The translations under genes and the position numbers were made by a program. The notes below the pieces were generated by a model. It searched no databases and was not told the DNA's origin. It was given only the letters and a program-made list of their open reading frames with translations. A stretch of 64,000 bases of DNA from assembly GCA_028673005.1 (NCBI GenBank), contig CM054112.1, forward strand, positions 190,251,144 to 190,315,143, written 5' to 3'. Of the stretch, positions 1 through 10,970 are shown in pieces (position 1 is the stretch's first letter; each line of letters starts with the position of its first letter). The DNA comes from Tanypteryx hageni (lineage: Eukaryota; Arthropoda; Insecta; Odonata; Petaluridae).

Positions 1-161
1 ACATGACAATGGTGAAAATACTGAAGTTGAAGCAGTTTGCATGGAGCAATCTGGAACAGAAACCAGTGGACATAATTCTGAAGGTGCCCCTACCGACCAA
101 GAATCTCATGCTACAGAGGATGAAAGAGAGCCTGTAAGAGAAGCTGAGACACGTTTCAAAG
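1..161 (+). CDS. NCAPH2: NCAPH2 candidate, internal exon (first in window)
   Basis: The frame is open from position 2 and encodes about 53 residues of an acidic, Ser/Thr/Glu-rich linker with no globular domain. The exon ends at a consensus donor (AAAG then GTATGT) after the first base of a codon. The exon at 17547 supplies the other two bases, making GAT (Asp). The left border is outside the window or not visible. The identification rests on the downstream exons, which resemble the C-terminus of condensin-2 subunit H2, a nuclear kleisin that bridges SMC2 and SMC4 in chromosome compaction. A long, disordered, acidic middle is usual for that family. An internal ATG at 41 is in frame but is not needed as a start. 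Confidence 0.6.
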
Positions 162-497
162 GTATGTTCATTTATCCTTTTCTAACTTTAAGGCTTTATT
201 TAGGGATGGGACGGTTCAATTTTTTCTGGTTCTCAGTTCCAGTTACATTAATCTGATCCCGGTTTTTTTAGGTTCAAAGTGCTTTTTGGTACACCACTGG
301 AAATTACAGCTTTAAAATAGTTACATATGGCATATTTGTCGTTTGTACTGTCAATTCTGAAGTTGTTCTAAATGTTGGACATTGCTTTATTGTTAGGGTT
401 CACAATAAATTGGTTAAATTTAAAAATTACCCACGGAGTATTTATTCAAAATTACTACACAACAAAATAAAACATTTCTGTTAATAAGTTTTAGTAA

Positions 498-2368
498 TAC
501 AGTAAAACCTCTACCTTACGAACCCCTTTATAGCGAAGACCTCCGAATAACGAACAATTGACGGGGTCCCACCAAACTTGTATACAAAATCTCTAATTAT
601 AACCTCTTTACTACGAACTTCCGTACTACGAAAACTTCCGAACAACGAAGGAAAAAAGTGGTCCCTTCCGTTTTTATTTACCTCTTTAGAACGAAATTTT
701 GCTCGCTAAACATTTTTTTCAGTTACATAAGTACGGAAAACTATTGAAAACAGTCGCCAACGCGCCAATTAGCGTTAAGCTTACAACAAGCCAATCATAG
801 CACGTTTTCTAGCATGATGACGTATTTCCTGTGTTTCCGGCATTCTCCCGCCATTGACCGGTGTGTCCTAGGTGAGAGAAGGTGTAAAAGTGCGACAAGT
901 TATTGAGTGAGAAGAAGTGCGTTAAATATCAATTCCTTTTGATATTTAGTGCTTAACGGTGGTTCACAACGATGGCGGGAAATGCAACCCTCCTTAAATG
1001 GAACCTCTTGCAGGCAATGCAACGGCTTTGCATTTCATGGGAAGCCGTCTCACCGTCAAACGTAAAAAACTGCTATGCAAGGGCGGGATTTTTTTGTGAT
1101 TCCATTGCAAGTGAGGAGTGTGTGGAACCTGAGGGAGAAGGGTGGGAGGAATTAAGGGCAGGTTTAAATTTAAACTCGGCATCTTTTCAAGATTTTGCCC
1201 ATGTAGACGACAATTTGTTGACCTGCTCTGTGGAAAGTGAGGATCCCGAAGGGGTAGAAGTGTCCAATATGGAGGAAGACGGAGAATTGGAGTTGGTGCG
1301 GCCGAAGTCGAGCGACGTATGTGCAGCACTGGATGTAGTGGAAAGATATTTACTCTCATCCAAGAGTTGTAGTGCTGCAGCTATGCACGCTTTCAGGGAA
1401 GTGGAGACTGCCGTTTCCCGAGAATTTACGAAGAATTTAAAACAGAAAAAAATAGACTCGTTTTTTAAAAAATGTTGATTTATTAATAAATCCTTTAAAA
1501 AAAGTGTTGTATTTGAAATCATTCCCGATTAAATTAATCCCCTAATCCTTTTAGAGAGAATTTCAACAAAAGATTGCAGCAATGAGGTATGTATCATGGT
1601 GAGGTGGTTCCTATGCACTTTTTTTTGATAGATAATTTATTCGTCAGAGACGGAGCTGGAGTGTTGTTAAGAATGTTAGTGAAAAATATTGGAGTCTTGA
1701 TTTGGTGTGCCAACGACAGTTAGTGCTTTCTTATGGGGAAAATGCTGCTTTCTTTCATTTCGTTTTGAAATATTTGCAACCCGCTCCGTGGTGGTCAAAT
1801 AGTAGTTTATTAATTGGCGTTGCTGTCAATATTTTTTATAAATTTAGCGACTCAACAGATGCTTTAGGATAGGCTCAGCGAGTATCACACATTGCATCCT
1901 CGAAAAAAGTCGCATAATAAAAAATTGCAGAGGATGTTTTCATGCAGAACCTGCCAATCAATGCTAGAAAAAATAACATTGCATTTCCGAGTTATTTGGT
2001 GCTTGCCACTGTCAAACATTGCAAAATGAGATGAATGAAAGTGGCCCTTTTTCCCATAAGAAAGCATTGTGTCATTGGAGCTTCAAATCAATATGGCCGA
2101 TTATTAAACATTGGGGGCGCGTTTTGAATATCGTCCACTTATGTGATACTTTTTCCTGAAAAGATGTAATGGGCATAATTTAGTAGAGTTACTCCGTTTC
2201 TGAGCATATGCCTTCATTTGGATAGCCCCGTTGCTCCCGTATAATCTAACAGGCAATGTGCCCCTGAAGTTATGCAACGCTCAATAACCTCCAATCAACG
2301 AATTTCCGAATAACGAATAGACGAAAAATTGGGTCCCTTGATATTCGTTAATGAGAGGTTTTACTGTA
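498..2368. mobile_element. Tigger/pogo-type element with C-terminal transposase remnant
   Basis: The 14-bp ends TACAGTAAAACCTC (498-511) and its exact reverse complement (2355-2368) include the TA target duplication typical of pogo/Tigger elements. The subterminal sequence is also similar (TTCCGAATAACGAA-like motifs on both sides). The element is about 1.87 kb. It holds one open frame, at 972-1478, and otherwise non-coding DNA. It sits inside the hAT element at 201-2851, so it is the younger insertion. Confidence 0.85.
972..1478 (+). pseudogene. C-terminal fragment of a Tigger transposase, intact 168-codon frame
   Basis: The frame starts at an ATG and encodes a segment around SWEAVSPSNVKNCYARAGF. 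This resembles the Tigger/CENP-B-like pattern of a Trp, a Val/Thr-rich turn, N-C-F/Y and R/K-AGF that follows the catalytic DDE domain. It ends QKKIDSFFKKC, like the K..KI..FFKK tail common to this family. The DNA-binding N-terminus and the DDE catalytic core are absent, so it cannot be an active transposase. The frame nevertheless has no stop over 168 codons. Whether it is expressed is unknown. Confidence 0.75.
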
Positions 2369-2899
2369 CTTCAAAATGATGGATTTGACTCGAAATATTG
2401 CTTGAATTTTTACATTATAAAATCATGCAGCCACAAACCTAATATTGAATGCCAGAAGTTCGGAACCCATTATTCAATTTTTTTGATAGATATTTTTGCA
2501 GAATTATTGTTCATTGAACTGAGTCATCGTCCTGATTTTTGTGCACACTACAAAGCTCTTTTATCTCATGAAATGAGGAAATTCAGACTTGCTTATCCTG
2601 TTTGAAACTGATAACACATCCAGCATAAAAATATATTTTATGTCGTAGTAAACACACAACTTCCATCATTGATATATGTATCTAAAATCGAATGCCATTG
2701 TGGAAAAATATGGCAGAATGAGGCAGTCGCTTTCCGGTGCTTCTGAGTCGAAATCATTTTTTTGTTAAAATGAGGATTGGAACCAAAGAACCGGATTATA
2801 AACAGTTATTCAGTTCTTGAGAGAACTGAAGAACCAATTGTCCCAATCCTAGTTTTATTGTATATTATTGATGTGCATGGTAAATTGATGCCACAATAT

Positions 2900-3862
2900 A
2901 AAAAATAAGCAAATGCTTATGCTTAAGATTTATATCACTTTTTAAGCAAATACTTAATTTGGGGTGAATAAAAAATAGCATTTTCTTTTGCCAGAAAGAA
3001 TAAGCATTTGCTTATTTTTAGGATTTTTCTTAAGCATTTGCTTAAAATTGTGTGAATAAAACCGAGCTTTTGCTTAATGCTTTAAGCATATGCTTAAACT
3101 TTTTTAAGTGAGGTAAAGGGCCTGCTAAGATATTTCTAAGTACTCTATTTTCATGATAATTGATCCTAAATATAAATATGGAAATTTATGGTGACACGAA
3201 AGGTTAAAAAATACGAGAAAAGTTTCAACAACCAATGGTTACCTATAAAAATTTATATCATTTCTCTGAAGAAAATGTTAAGTACCTATATTTCAAATCT
3301 GTTACTCGGAGAATATCAAGAGAGACGTGTCAGGGCAGTGTCTTCCAAACAGAAGATAGAAATATTTTTAAGGTACTTAGGTGATCCCGGGTTTGAAATA
3401 GGAGTTGGGAAAGAACACCACGTACAATGCACAACTGTATGTAAGACAGTAAAATTTGTGGCATCCAAAATCACTATAAAGGCAAATGACTGGATAAAAT
3501 TACTATAACTGATTGAATAAAAATGCACCCGATTTGTGATATTATCGAATTCATTTATAAAAGAAATAGTTTTTAAAAATTATTAATTAACTTTTTAAAA
3601 AATATTACCCAATATATTTATCTTTTTAGTTTGAAATTCAACTATGTAAAACTTGAAGTGAAGGAAGAGTTGCAAAGAGCTTTCTTCCATAAAATTTAAG
3701 CATTTGCTTAAAACTGAGTAGCAAAGGCTTATAAGCAAAAGCAAACTTTTATTCACTCAATATGAAGCAAATGCTTTTAGCATTTGCTTATGCTTTTAGC
3801 AAATACTTTTGCTTTTACTGTTTGCTTTAATCATTTGCTTAATTTTTATTCACTCGACCCAA
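2900..3862. mobile_element. Harbinger-like element with palindrome-array ends
   Basis: Both ends carry GTGAATAAAAA-type inverted repeats: TTTGGGGTGAATAAAAA near 2958, and its inverse ending TTCACTCGACCCAA near 3862, with a 4-bp indel between them. Many copies of the palindromic motif AAGCAAATGCTT lie at both ends (2903-3110 and 3695-3842). The middle carries an open frame (3188-3508) resembling the start of a PIF/Harbinger transposase. The target duplication is not clear, and the left border could be at 2900 or 2958. Confidence 0.5.
3188..3508 (+). pseudogene. PIF/Harbinger-like transposase N-terminal fragment
   Basis: The frame encodes 106 residues. The segment RAVSSKQKIEIFLRYLGDPGF followed by VGKEHHVQCTTVCKTV resembles the helix-turn-helix region of Harbinger transposases, which has a pattern of K..I.LR.L..G.F..VG...HVS..TVCR.V. 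The catalytic DDE part is missing because the frame ends at the right palindrome array. The identification is by motif only; another HTH transposase family is possible. Confidence 0.5.
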
Positions 3863-4482
3863 TGTTCTACCCTTACCATTGTAAGTAGTAATCAGTGAGC
3901 CTTAGTAATTAAGAAGATGGTTAATCATCACTCTAATGCATGTCACAATTCTTCCATAGATGTAATGTGTAGTTATTTTCATCTGCAACAAAACCATGGT
4001 CATTTAAAAATAAATTTATTTGGAATTTACCTAGTTTAATTTTCACCATCTTTTATAGATGATTCAACTTAAATTCAAAATTAATTTCCATAATGATATC
4101 TTACATATCAATCTCTATTCAAAATTTATTTTATATTTGCCTTTATTATTGAAAAAATATCAATTTAACAATTTCATAAAAAAATATCTGCCTGGTTTTC
4201 TAATTTTAAAGCTCATACTGTTTGTGAAATACAATATTCTTTAGAATGAGAGGGAGGAAGAGTAGGAGTATGGGAAAGAGAAAGATGGAAGGAAAATAGG
4301 ATGAGAGAGGAGGTAGAATGGGAAGTGTCATCATTTTAATTTAATACTTGATCCATGTATACTCATCATTTTTGACAGGTAATTACTCGAGTAACTAATA
4401 ATTCAGTGTCTTTTGTAGCAGAGTTAACAAACAAATATGTGTCCACTTATCAAATACCCTTTTTACAATAATACAAGATGAG

Positions 4483-4490
<8 letters not shown>

Positions 4491-4514
<24 letters not shown>
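4491..4514. repeat. (TA)n microsatellite
   Basis: About 12 uninterrupted TA units in otherwise AT-rich intronic sequence. Confidence 0.95.
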
Positions 4515-4785
4515 CCAATCTTATGTATTTTGTATTTCAAATGTTTATTAAATTATATTAAAAACAATAGGCAGAAAAAGTAGCCATGAGATGAGGTTGA
4601 GCCCCATAAGGAGCCAGGAGCAAAACCTCGAGTATCTACAATAAACTAGTGAAACCCATGGATTCAGAGTACTACAATACTATTTTTTCAAACATGAAAA
4701 AAGTTTAGAGTACTGGTTCTGAAAGTTAGATACCAATTATGTCTATTGTTTGACCTTGGCTTTTGTCTATTCTTATTGCAAATAC

Positions 4786-5600
4786 CATGGCCGGACATTA
4801 TGCCGACAGATGTTATGCTGAATGGTTGTTATGCCGAATGGTCGTTATTCAGAACAGATAGTATGCTAAACAAATGTTATGCCAACAGGACATTATGCGG
4901 ACAGGATGGGATAGGCAGGAAATGTGAACAACCGATTTATAAACAATTTTATAGGAAATTTATATCACCAGTAGCATATAATATTGTACGGGTTATATAA
5001 ACTACCAGAATGTATATACAACTGAGCAGATGGATTGAACCGTCGGAAGTATAAACAGTTGAACGGGTAATGTGAATCGCAAGAAGTATAAACAATTGAA
5101 CGGGTGGATTGAACTGAGGAAATTATAAATTTTTGATTGGGTAATTTGATCCCCCAAGCATATATACAATATAATGGGTACCCTTTACCACCAGAGATAT
5201 CAACAATGGGAGATGTAATTTGTACCACCAGTGCTAGAATATGATATTGCATAGTTAATTTTAACCACCAGAATTATAGAACAATTGAACAGGTAAAGTG
5301 TGGAACCCTAAGTATAAAAAATTAAAAGGCTATATGTATAAACAATTTAACAAGTAATCTGTAGCATCAGACATATAAACAACTGAACGGCTCAATTATA
5401 CTAGCCTTATTATGAACAAGAATTATTATCAGCAGAACAGAAAATATTTACCACCACTATTTAAGTCGAACATAGGCAATATATTGATTGTTAACATATC
5501 CTGCCTATTACATCCTGTCCGCATAATGTCCGTTGGCATAACGTCCATTTGGCATACCGTCCATTCAGTATAACGTCCGTCGGCATACTGTCCGGGTACC
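4786..5600. mobile_element. Fold-back-like element: 16-bp end arrays around a 37-bp minisatellite
   Basis: The left end (4793-4905) consists of about seven imperfect 16-bp units of the type GGACGTTATGCCGAAT. The right end (5514-5594) has about five such units in inverted orientation. The innermost units share the extra motif GCGGACAGGATG and a following TAGGCAGGA. Flanking ACCATGG and CCATGAG continue the inverted symmetry. The middle (about 4937-5405) is a degenerate tandem array with a period near 37 bp, each unit starting TATAAACAATTGAACGGG and ending near ACCACCAG. There is no coding potential. The arrangement recalls fold-back elements, but I do not recognise the family. Confidence 0.7.
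4937..5405. repeat. Degenerate 37-bp tandem repeat, about 13 units
   Basis: Units begin TATAAACAATTGAACGGG, continue with TAATTTGAA and end around CCACCAGAAG. Unit lengths are mostly 36-39 bp and divergence is substantial. The array is enclosed by the inverted 16-bp arrays described for 4786-5600. A 95-codon open frame on the minus strand across it comes from the periodicity and is not a gene. Confidence 0.75.
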
Positions 5601-5901
5601 ATGAGTACAGGTCTAATTGGAAGTATTTGCTAGTTTTACAGGACAAACAGGCTGAAGATTTTTAGAGATTGATCTTAGGCAATAAAATTCTCTTTCCATC
5701 ACTTGTACAGTGTCTCCTCAATTAATGCCATTAATTCATTCCTGAACACTGACATAAAATGAAACAAGGTCAAATGAATCAATATTTCCCATAAAAACCC
5801 ATGTTATATAATATTATCAGTTCCAAAACCTTGGGTTAAAAACCTCTCGAAACACAAAAAGACCTTATATACTGTATTTTATTGTGCTTTATGGTGTAGA
5901 G

Positions 5902-6235
5902 CAGCGGTACCCAAACTACGGCCCGTGGGCCAAATGCGGCCTGCGAAGGGTTTTTGTTTGACCCGCGAAGCTAAGGCAAAAAATCAATTCGAAAAATTTA
6001 ACACACAAATTCATACATTTTTTGAAAATTTTCATAATAAAACTTTAAATATTGAAATGTTAGCCATGAAAACCTTATTTAGACATGATTTTCACTTAAT
6101 GGCATCGCAGAATATATAGAAATTTTCCGATTTAAACTCTAATCCGGCCCGCCAAAGAATTGACAACTTCCAATGCGGCCAAGGGATTTGCAACCATTGA
6201 TGTGGCCCGCCATTAGAAAAGTTTGGGCACCACTG
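5902..6235. mobile_element. hAT MITE (334 bp)
   Basis: The ends CAGCGGTACCCAAACT and its imperfect inverse AGTTTGGGCACCACTG are typical hAT terminal repeats. They are flanked by perfect 8-bp duplications GTGTAGAG at 5894-5901 and 6236-6243. The interior has GGCCCG/CGGCC-rich subterminal blocks and no coding capacity. Confidence 0.88.
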
Positions 6236-6243
6236 GTGTAGAG

Positions 6244-6565
6244 CAGTGTTCCCTCTAAGCTGTGTGGGGATGCATGGCTGCACACAGTTATTTTTCCCCC
6301 TGTGCACAGCCACTTCTTTGCTGCACACATATCAGAAAATATCACATGAAAAATCACAGAAAATATTACACAAGGCATTCCTTTTCTTAAAAGAAAAATA
6401 TTTATAGTTCCAGTGACATCACTCATGGACAGAAAATTCTTCCTCCACTTCAAGGGAAGCTCTTGGCTTTTGGGTTCACAATTCTTTTTTGCACATCGGC
6501 TTACCACTGTTGCTCACAAAGTTTGGCCGGCCTCACAGGACTGTAAAAAATTAGAGGGAAAACTG
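6244..6565. mobile_element. hAT MITE abutting the previous one (322 bp)
   Basis: The ends CAGTGTTCCCTCTAA and its inverse TTAGAGGGAAAACTG are hAT-like. The left target copy is GTGTAGAG (6236-6243), shared with the neighbouring MITE, and the right copy is GTGCTGAG (6566-6573, 6 of 8 matching). It is a different family from its neighbour. Confidence 0.8.
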
Positions 6566-6573
6566 GTGCTGAG

Positions 6574-7469
6574 TATGATATAAATGGTATCAGAACATAA
6601 ATAAATCAATAAAACCATACATTAACATGGAAATAGCATAAAATAAACAAATAGTACGGCATAACTACATTTTAAGGCACCCAAAATTGGTAAAGACTAC
6701 ATTACACAATAGTACCTTTAGTGACAAGAAAACGGAACTATGTAATACCAATCCAATGAAATGTAGTCGTATGAAAAATAGAGAATGATGAGTTTTTACT
6801 AAAAAGTTTACAGAGAGCCACAAACACTATTGTGAATGCAAGTTCCTGAGTTGACATTGCTAGAAGAGAAATGCAACAAACAAATTATTTCTTGCAGCAG
6901 TTACTGTATAATTAATGAAAATCTACCATAACATTTATTTCATTTTTTTATTGAACCACAAGTTTCATTAGGCCCAAAGAAGGAGAACCACTCCTTCTTC
7001 GAGAGACAGCTGATACAAACGAAAAGAAAGTCAGGAATGTTATACTCAAGTTATCCCAATAGTATAGAATAATTTCAAGTTTATAAATAAGGCACGCAGC
7101 TGATCTTCCTTTCTTCAAAACTCACAAAGCTTGTAAGGTATTAAAGGGGATTAAGAGGATATTAATGACTGCTAGGGGACTTCGAGGAGGAGGTCATTAC
7201 TACCACTTCTCTTTGGACCTGTTGCTACAAAATGTTACCATGCAAATTTAATAAAAATATGTCAACCCAAAACACTTTTCTCATTTAAATTAGAGAATCC
7301 ACCACAGTGATGTTAATTGATACATATATAGTAATTTTTGAAGGATGTTAATGCAAATCAACATTAATCAAAGCAAGGTTAAACTGAGGATACACTATCT
7401 CTTTGCTCTATAGTCTTTCTGTGCTGTTCTTCCTTTATATTTTTATAGCAGTGTTTCTCTTTGCTCTAG
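6574..7469. other. No recognised feature
   Basis: AT-rich intronic DNA. I see no exon, repeat end or tandem array that can be supported. Confidence 0.5.
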
Positions 7470-7560
7470 CAGTAGCTCCCAAACTGGGTGCCATGGCACA
7501 CTGGGGTGCTGCAGATGATTTTTAGGGGTGCCATGAAAAACTTTGTTAAGTAAATAAATC
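7470..7560 (+). mobile_element. Left end of a hAT element, right end not found
   Basis: CAGTAGCTCCCAAACTGGG followed by TGCCATGGCACACTGGGGTGC is a typical hAT terminus with the GGGTGCC repeats seen in several arthropod and vertebrate MITEs. A matching inverse end and an 8-bp duplicate of TGCTCTAG were not found to the right, so the element is probably truncated. Confidence 0.5.
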
Positions 7561-9769
7561 AACAATTTGGAAATGTTGATAGGTAATTACAGCAGTAATC
7601 TTTCCTCTAATATGTTAATTATATTGAAGTACTTAGAAATGGATGGGCCCAAAAGTGTTAATACTGGTATGTAAAAATATAAAAATCTTGTTTCAAGTCT
7701 GGAGTCAAGAATCACCAGCGCAACTAGGCAAACAGAACCATGTGAAAGATTAGAGTTAATTAGATTGATTGAATTGAAAATGGATGCTGATTTTGTATTG
7801 AGATTACCATCGCTCACTCTGCTCATCTTGGAGGGTGCTGGTCTAGGCAATTAAGCATGCATGCTAGTAGCACTTTCTCTGCCATATCAGAAATAACTCG
7901 GGGTAAAATGTTGTGCCACCAAGTGACAAGCCCAGGATAACTTGTTTTCCAAATATGTAGCATCTTTTACTGAGAATTGATTTAAGCCATTTTCTTGGAT
8001 TTAAGCAACATCAAAGGATTCCATAAAAATCATTCTTAGAAATGTGATAATTCATTTGTATTAATTTATAATTAAAATCAAGGAGAAGCATTAGTTACTA
8101 TTAATATGCCTGTTGTAGCTACACTTTCAATTAATTTTAGTTAGAATTTACTAAGTAGTAGTAGTAGTAAAGGAAGAAAAGCAACCAAGGAACTGGTCAG
8201 GTTGGAAGAGTGAGACTACAAACTTTCACCCTCCCCTCCTCCTCCCCCCTCGATAGTAATTTTCGGCCCCTTTATAATTCATTGTTTAATGCAATATAGA
8301 TAAAAATGGACCTATCAGGCCCCCCACAGTCATAAACTGCAGTATTATAGTTCCACTACTGGCAAGAGAAGGAGCCTCCTTAACCATGAGACAATCAGTT
8401 GGTATGATGCTGGCTTCAAATTTCCAACCTTAGTGTATAACATGTCACATATATCTACCATCCATACATCACACATATCAGTATTATAAGTACTTTTAAT
8501 TTGTCTTTGTTGCAAGGCTTATGTGATATCAGTATGCATCAAACACTAGAAGTCAAGTTAGGAAACTGAACTTTCCTAGAGCACATCTTAATCAATCAAC
8601 TTTAAACTTTCATTCATCCATCCATTAACTGATGATGTTACTATTACCCCATTTAAGTTCTTAATCACCTGAACTTCCCTTTTCGCTCCATGGAATACGT
8701 CGTACGATTTGATTTTAGCTCAGTATCCCCAAGCTGCAATCACAACTGTAACATGGCATTTATCCTACCCGGTACTTGTCAAGGCTATGGATTTAGCACT
8801 GGTAACATCAACAGTAGTATAACTAACTGCATATGCAGAACCAAGCAAATGTTTCATTCATAGCTATTATGTTAGTTTCAGGTATTTTCTTTTCTTCCAC
8901 TTTATTATTGAAGTACATAATAAAGGACTCTTGTTTGTCAATGAACTCTTCCAGTTCTTTTTTACTATGCTAGTTTTCCTTCTCAGTGATAATTTCTTCC
9001 TTTTCAAAAAGCCATGTTGCCACCCAGTACAGGTATGCATTGGTTAGAGCAAGGGTTGCATTCCGCAAGATCTTTGCATTAAACAAAGAGTTTTACTATT
9101 CTGAGTTTCAGTTTCAAGATTTTTATTTGCCGAAAAGGCACATACATTTCATTTAACTTTTACATATTCATACATTTGGTTTTTCTTATACATGTGCCTG
9201 GTCGGTAAATCCCTGTTATAAGGCTGAAGGCCTCTTCAGGGTTGACTCAGGTGGCAAGTTTGTTTTTATTTTAACCATTTGGTAATATTTGATTTAAATT
9301 TCTCCGGGGGTGGCTTTTGCCTGGCATTTGCCGTAAGACGGAAGGGAAAGGAAGAGAAACCTGGAAAACCATATTAGGCTATATATGGTTTTATTAATAA
9401 CATAGTAATTTGGATATTGATAACAACAATAGATAAATATATAAATAATAACAATACGTAATGAAGAACGCATTAGATATAGGTAAATAAAATAAATCCT
9501 TTAACAGTTAACGATGGGATATTTTTTTAGTGAAATAAATTATGATTTTAGATACAGAATTTGTTCATCTTTATATACCACTGTAAAACTGTGCTTTTAC
9601 ATTAAATAAGCGAAAAATGTTTATATACACATGATTATTAGTGAAAATAATGTTAGTTTATTTATTTACTTAATATTTATTAATACTGTAGAAGATCGTT
9701 TTTCTGAAGATACAAATAATGAAAACATCCAAACAAAGAAAGAAATATAATGCCAAGGTAACTAAATTT
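7561..9769. other. Intronic DNA without a recognised gene
   Basis: The stretch contains a short (AGT)n run near 8155, a pyrimidine-rich tract near 8225-8255 and a small GC-richer patch at 9300-9360. No exon or element end can be supported. Confidence 0.45.
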
Positions 9770-10970
9770 TTGACATTTCACCGGTTTATTTTCTAATCAT
9801 TTGTAATTAATTGAGCAATCAAAAATTATTTAAAACATGTCTCACTCTATGTAGTTGTAATCTTTACATTAACGTTCAGACCTTCATTGTAAAATATCCA
9901 TTTCTTTTCACTTACAAAAGCTTTGTATATACATAAGGAATATAAACGTATTTAAGTTAATTTCTATGTCATGGATAACCCATTTCCTTTCATTTACTAA
10001 ATGCAGTAGGCACATGTAAGGAAATTAAATGTATTTATAGCAGATCTTGTTTACTTCAGTTGTTACGAATATTGTTTTCATTGACAACAATAAACAAGTA
10101 GGGATGTACACGGGTTTCCTGTGGTACAGAAGTGCTTTTTGTCAAATTCACTGTAGTATAATCATATACAAATTTAATTGCTTTGAAATCAGAAAATTAT
10201 TTTTCCTTATATTGTGGTAGCTCTGCTTTTTAGATTCATTCTAAACATGTTCATTTTATTTTGCCATTCTATACTCACCTTACAAATGAATTTCTTTGAA
10301 ATCGGTTCAACCAATACCTACAGAAAAATTCTAACCTTGATATTGCGGTAGCCCTGTTTAGTTGATCCAGTTGAAATATGCTATTCTGATTATTTATTTA
10401 TATGAAGATTATATATGCCATATTTGGTTAAAATCTATGTGGTCAGTTCTCTAGAAATATGTAAAAGCAATATTATTTTACTTTTACTGTGGTAGCCCTT
10501 CTCTTTAGATCCGCTTTAAACATCTTGATTTCATTATGGTATGTTGTGCAAATGTTACATACAAAATTTAGTTGAAATCCATTCAGTCATTTCCAAATTT
10601 ATAATTACCGAAAAGTTTTATTTTGCAATTGTGGCACCCCTGCTGAGTTGTCCAGTCCAAATATGTCATTTTGGTCATTTATTTATTTATTTATGTGAAG
10701 ATTCTATGTACCAAATTTGGCTGAAATCGGTTCAGCCAATTCTTCTCTGATATATGCATACAGATGGGCGGACATCACGAAGATAATAGTGCTTTTCAGC
10801 AATGACGAAAAGCACTAAAAAAGGTTCTAATTATGACATTCTCATTTGATTTTCTTGAAAATGGCATCTCCTTTGGTAAAATTGTATTGAACAAAACATT
10901 CTACATGACTATTTCTACAAATGCTGTTTAAAGACTTTTTTGATATCTCTACCATAAATATTTTGAGGAA
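9770..10970. repeat. Interspersed repeat, interrupted by a Helentron-like element; second copy at 44930
   Basis: The blocks 9780-10090 and 10830-10970 match 44940-45250 and 45280-45425 in the same order and orientation. Shared stretches include TTTCTTTTCACTTACAAA, TTTGATTTTCTTGAAA and ACTGAACAAAACAT-type sequence. Between the two blocks the first copy carries the element at 10092-10822; the second copy does not. The repeat has no recognised coding content. Confidence 0.7.
10092..10822 (+). mobile_element. Helentron-like (HINE/DINE-type) element, copy A
   Basis: The element starts ACAAGTAGGGATGTACAC. A 5' subterminal AGTGCTTTTTGTCA (10131-10144) is the near-exact inverse of TGACGAAAAGCACT (10803-10816) at the 3' end. 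The 3' end also forms a 10-bp perfect hairpin (10788-10797 with 10807-10816) followed by AAAA. The interior has four tandem units of about 145 bp, each opening TGTGGTAGCCCTG and carrying TTGAAATCGGTTCAGCCAAT. Subterminal inverted repeats, internal tandem repeats and a terminal hairpin are known features of Helentron-associated elements such as DINE-1. Assignment to that group is inference. Confidence 0.6.

Larger units (their letters stand above)
201..2851. mobile_element. hAT-type non-autonomous element interrupted by a Tigger element
   Basis: The left end (TAGGGATGGGACGGTTC) and right end (GAACCAATTGTCCCAATCCTA, read inward) form imperfect terminal inverted repeats. They are flanked by 8-bp sequences GCTTTATT (193-200) and GTTTTATT (2852-2859), which match at 7 of 8 positions as expected for a hAT target duplication. 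Without the Tigger insertion at 498-2368 the element is about 780 bp and has no coding capacity that I recognise. It lies just inside intron 1 of the host gene. Confidence 0.6.
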
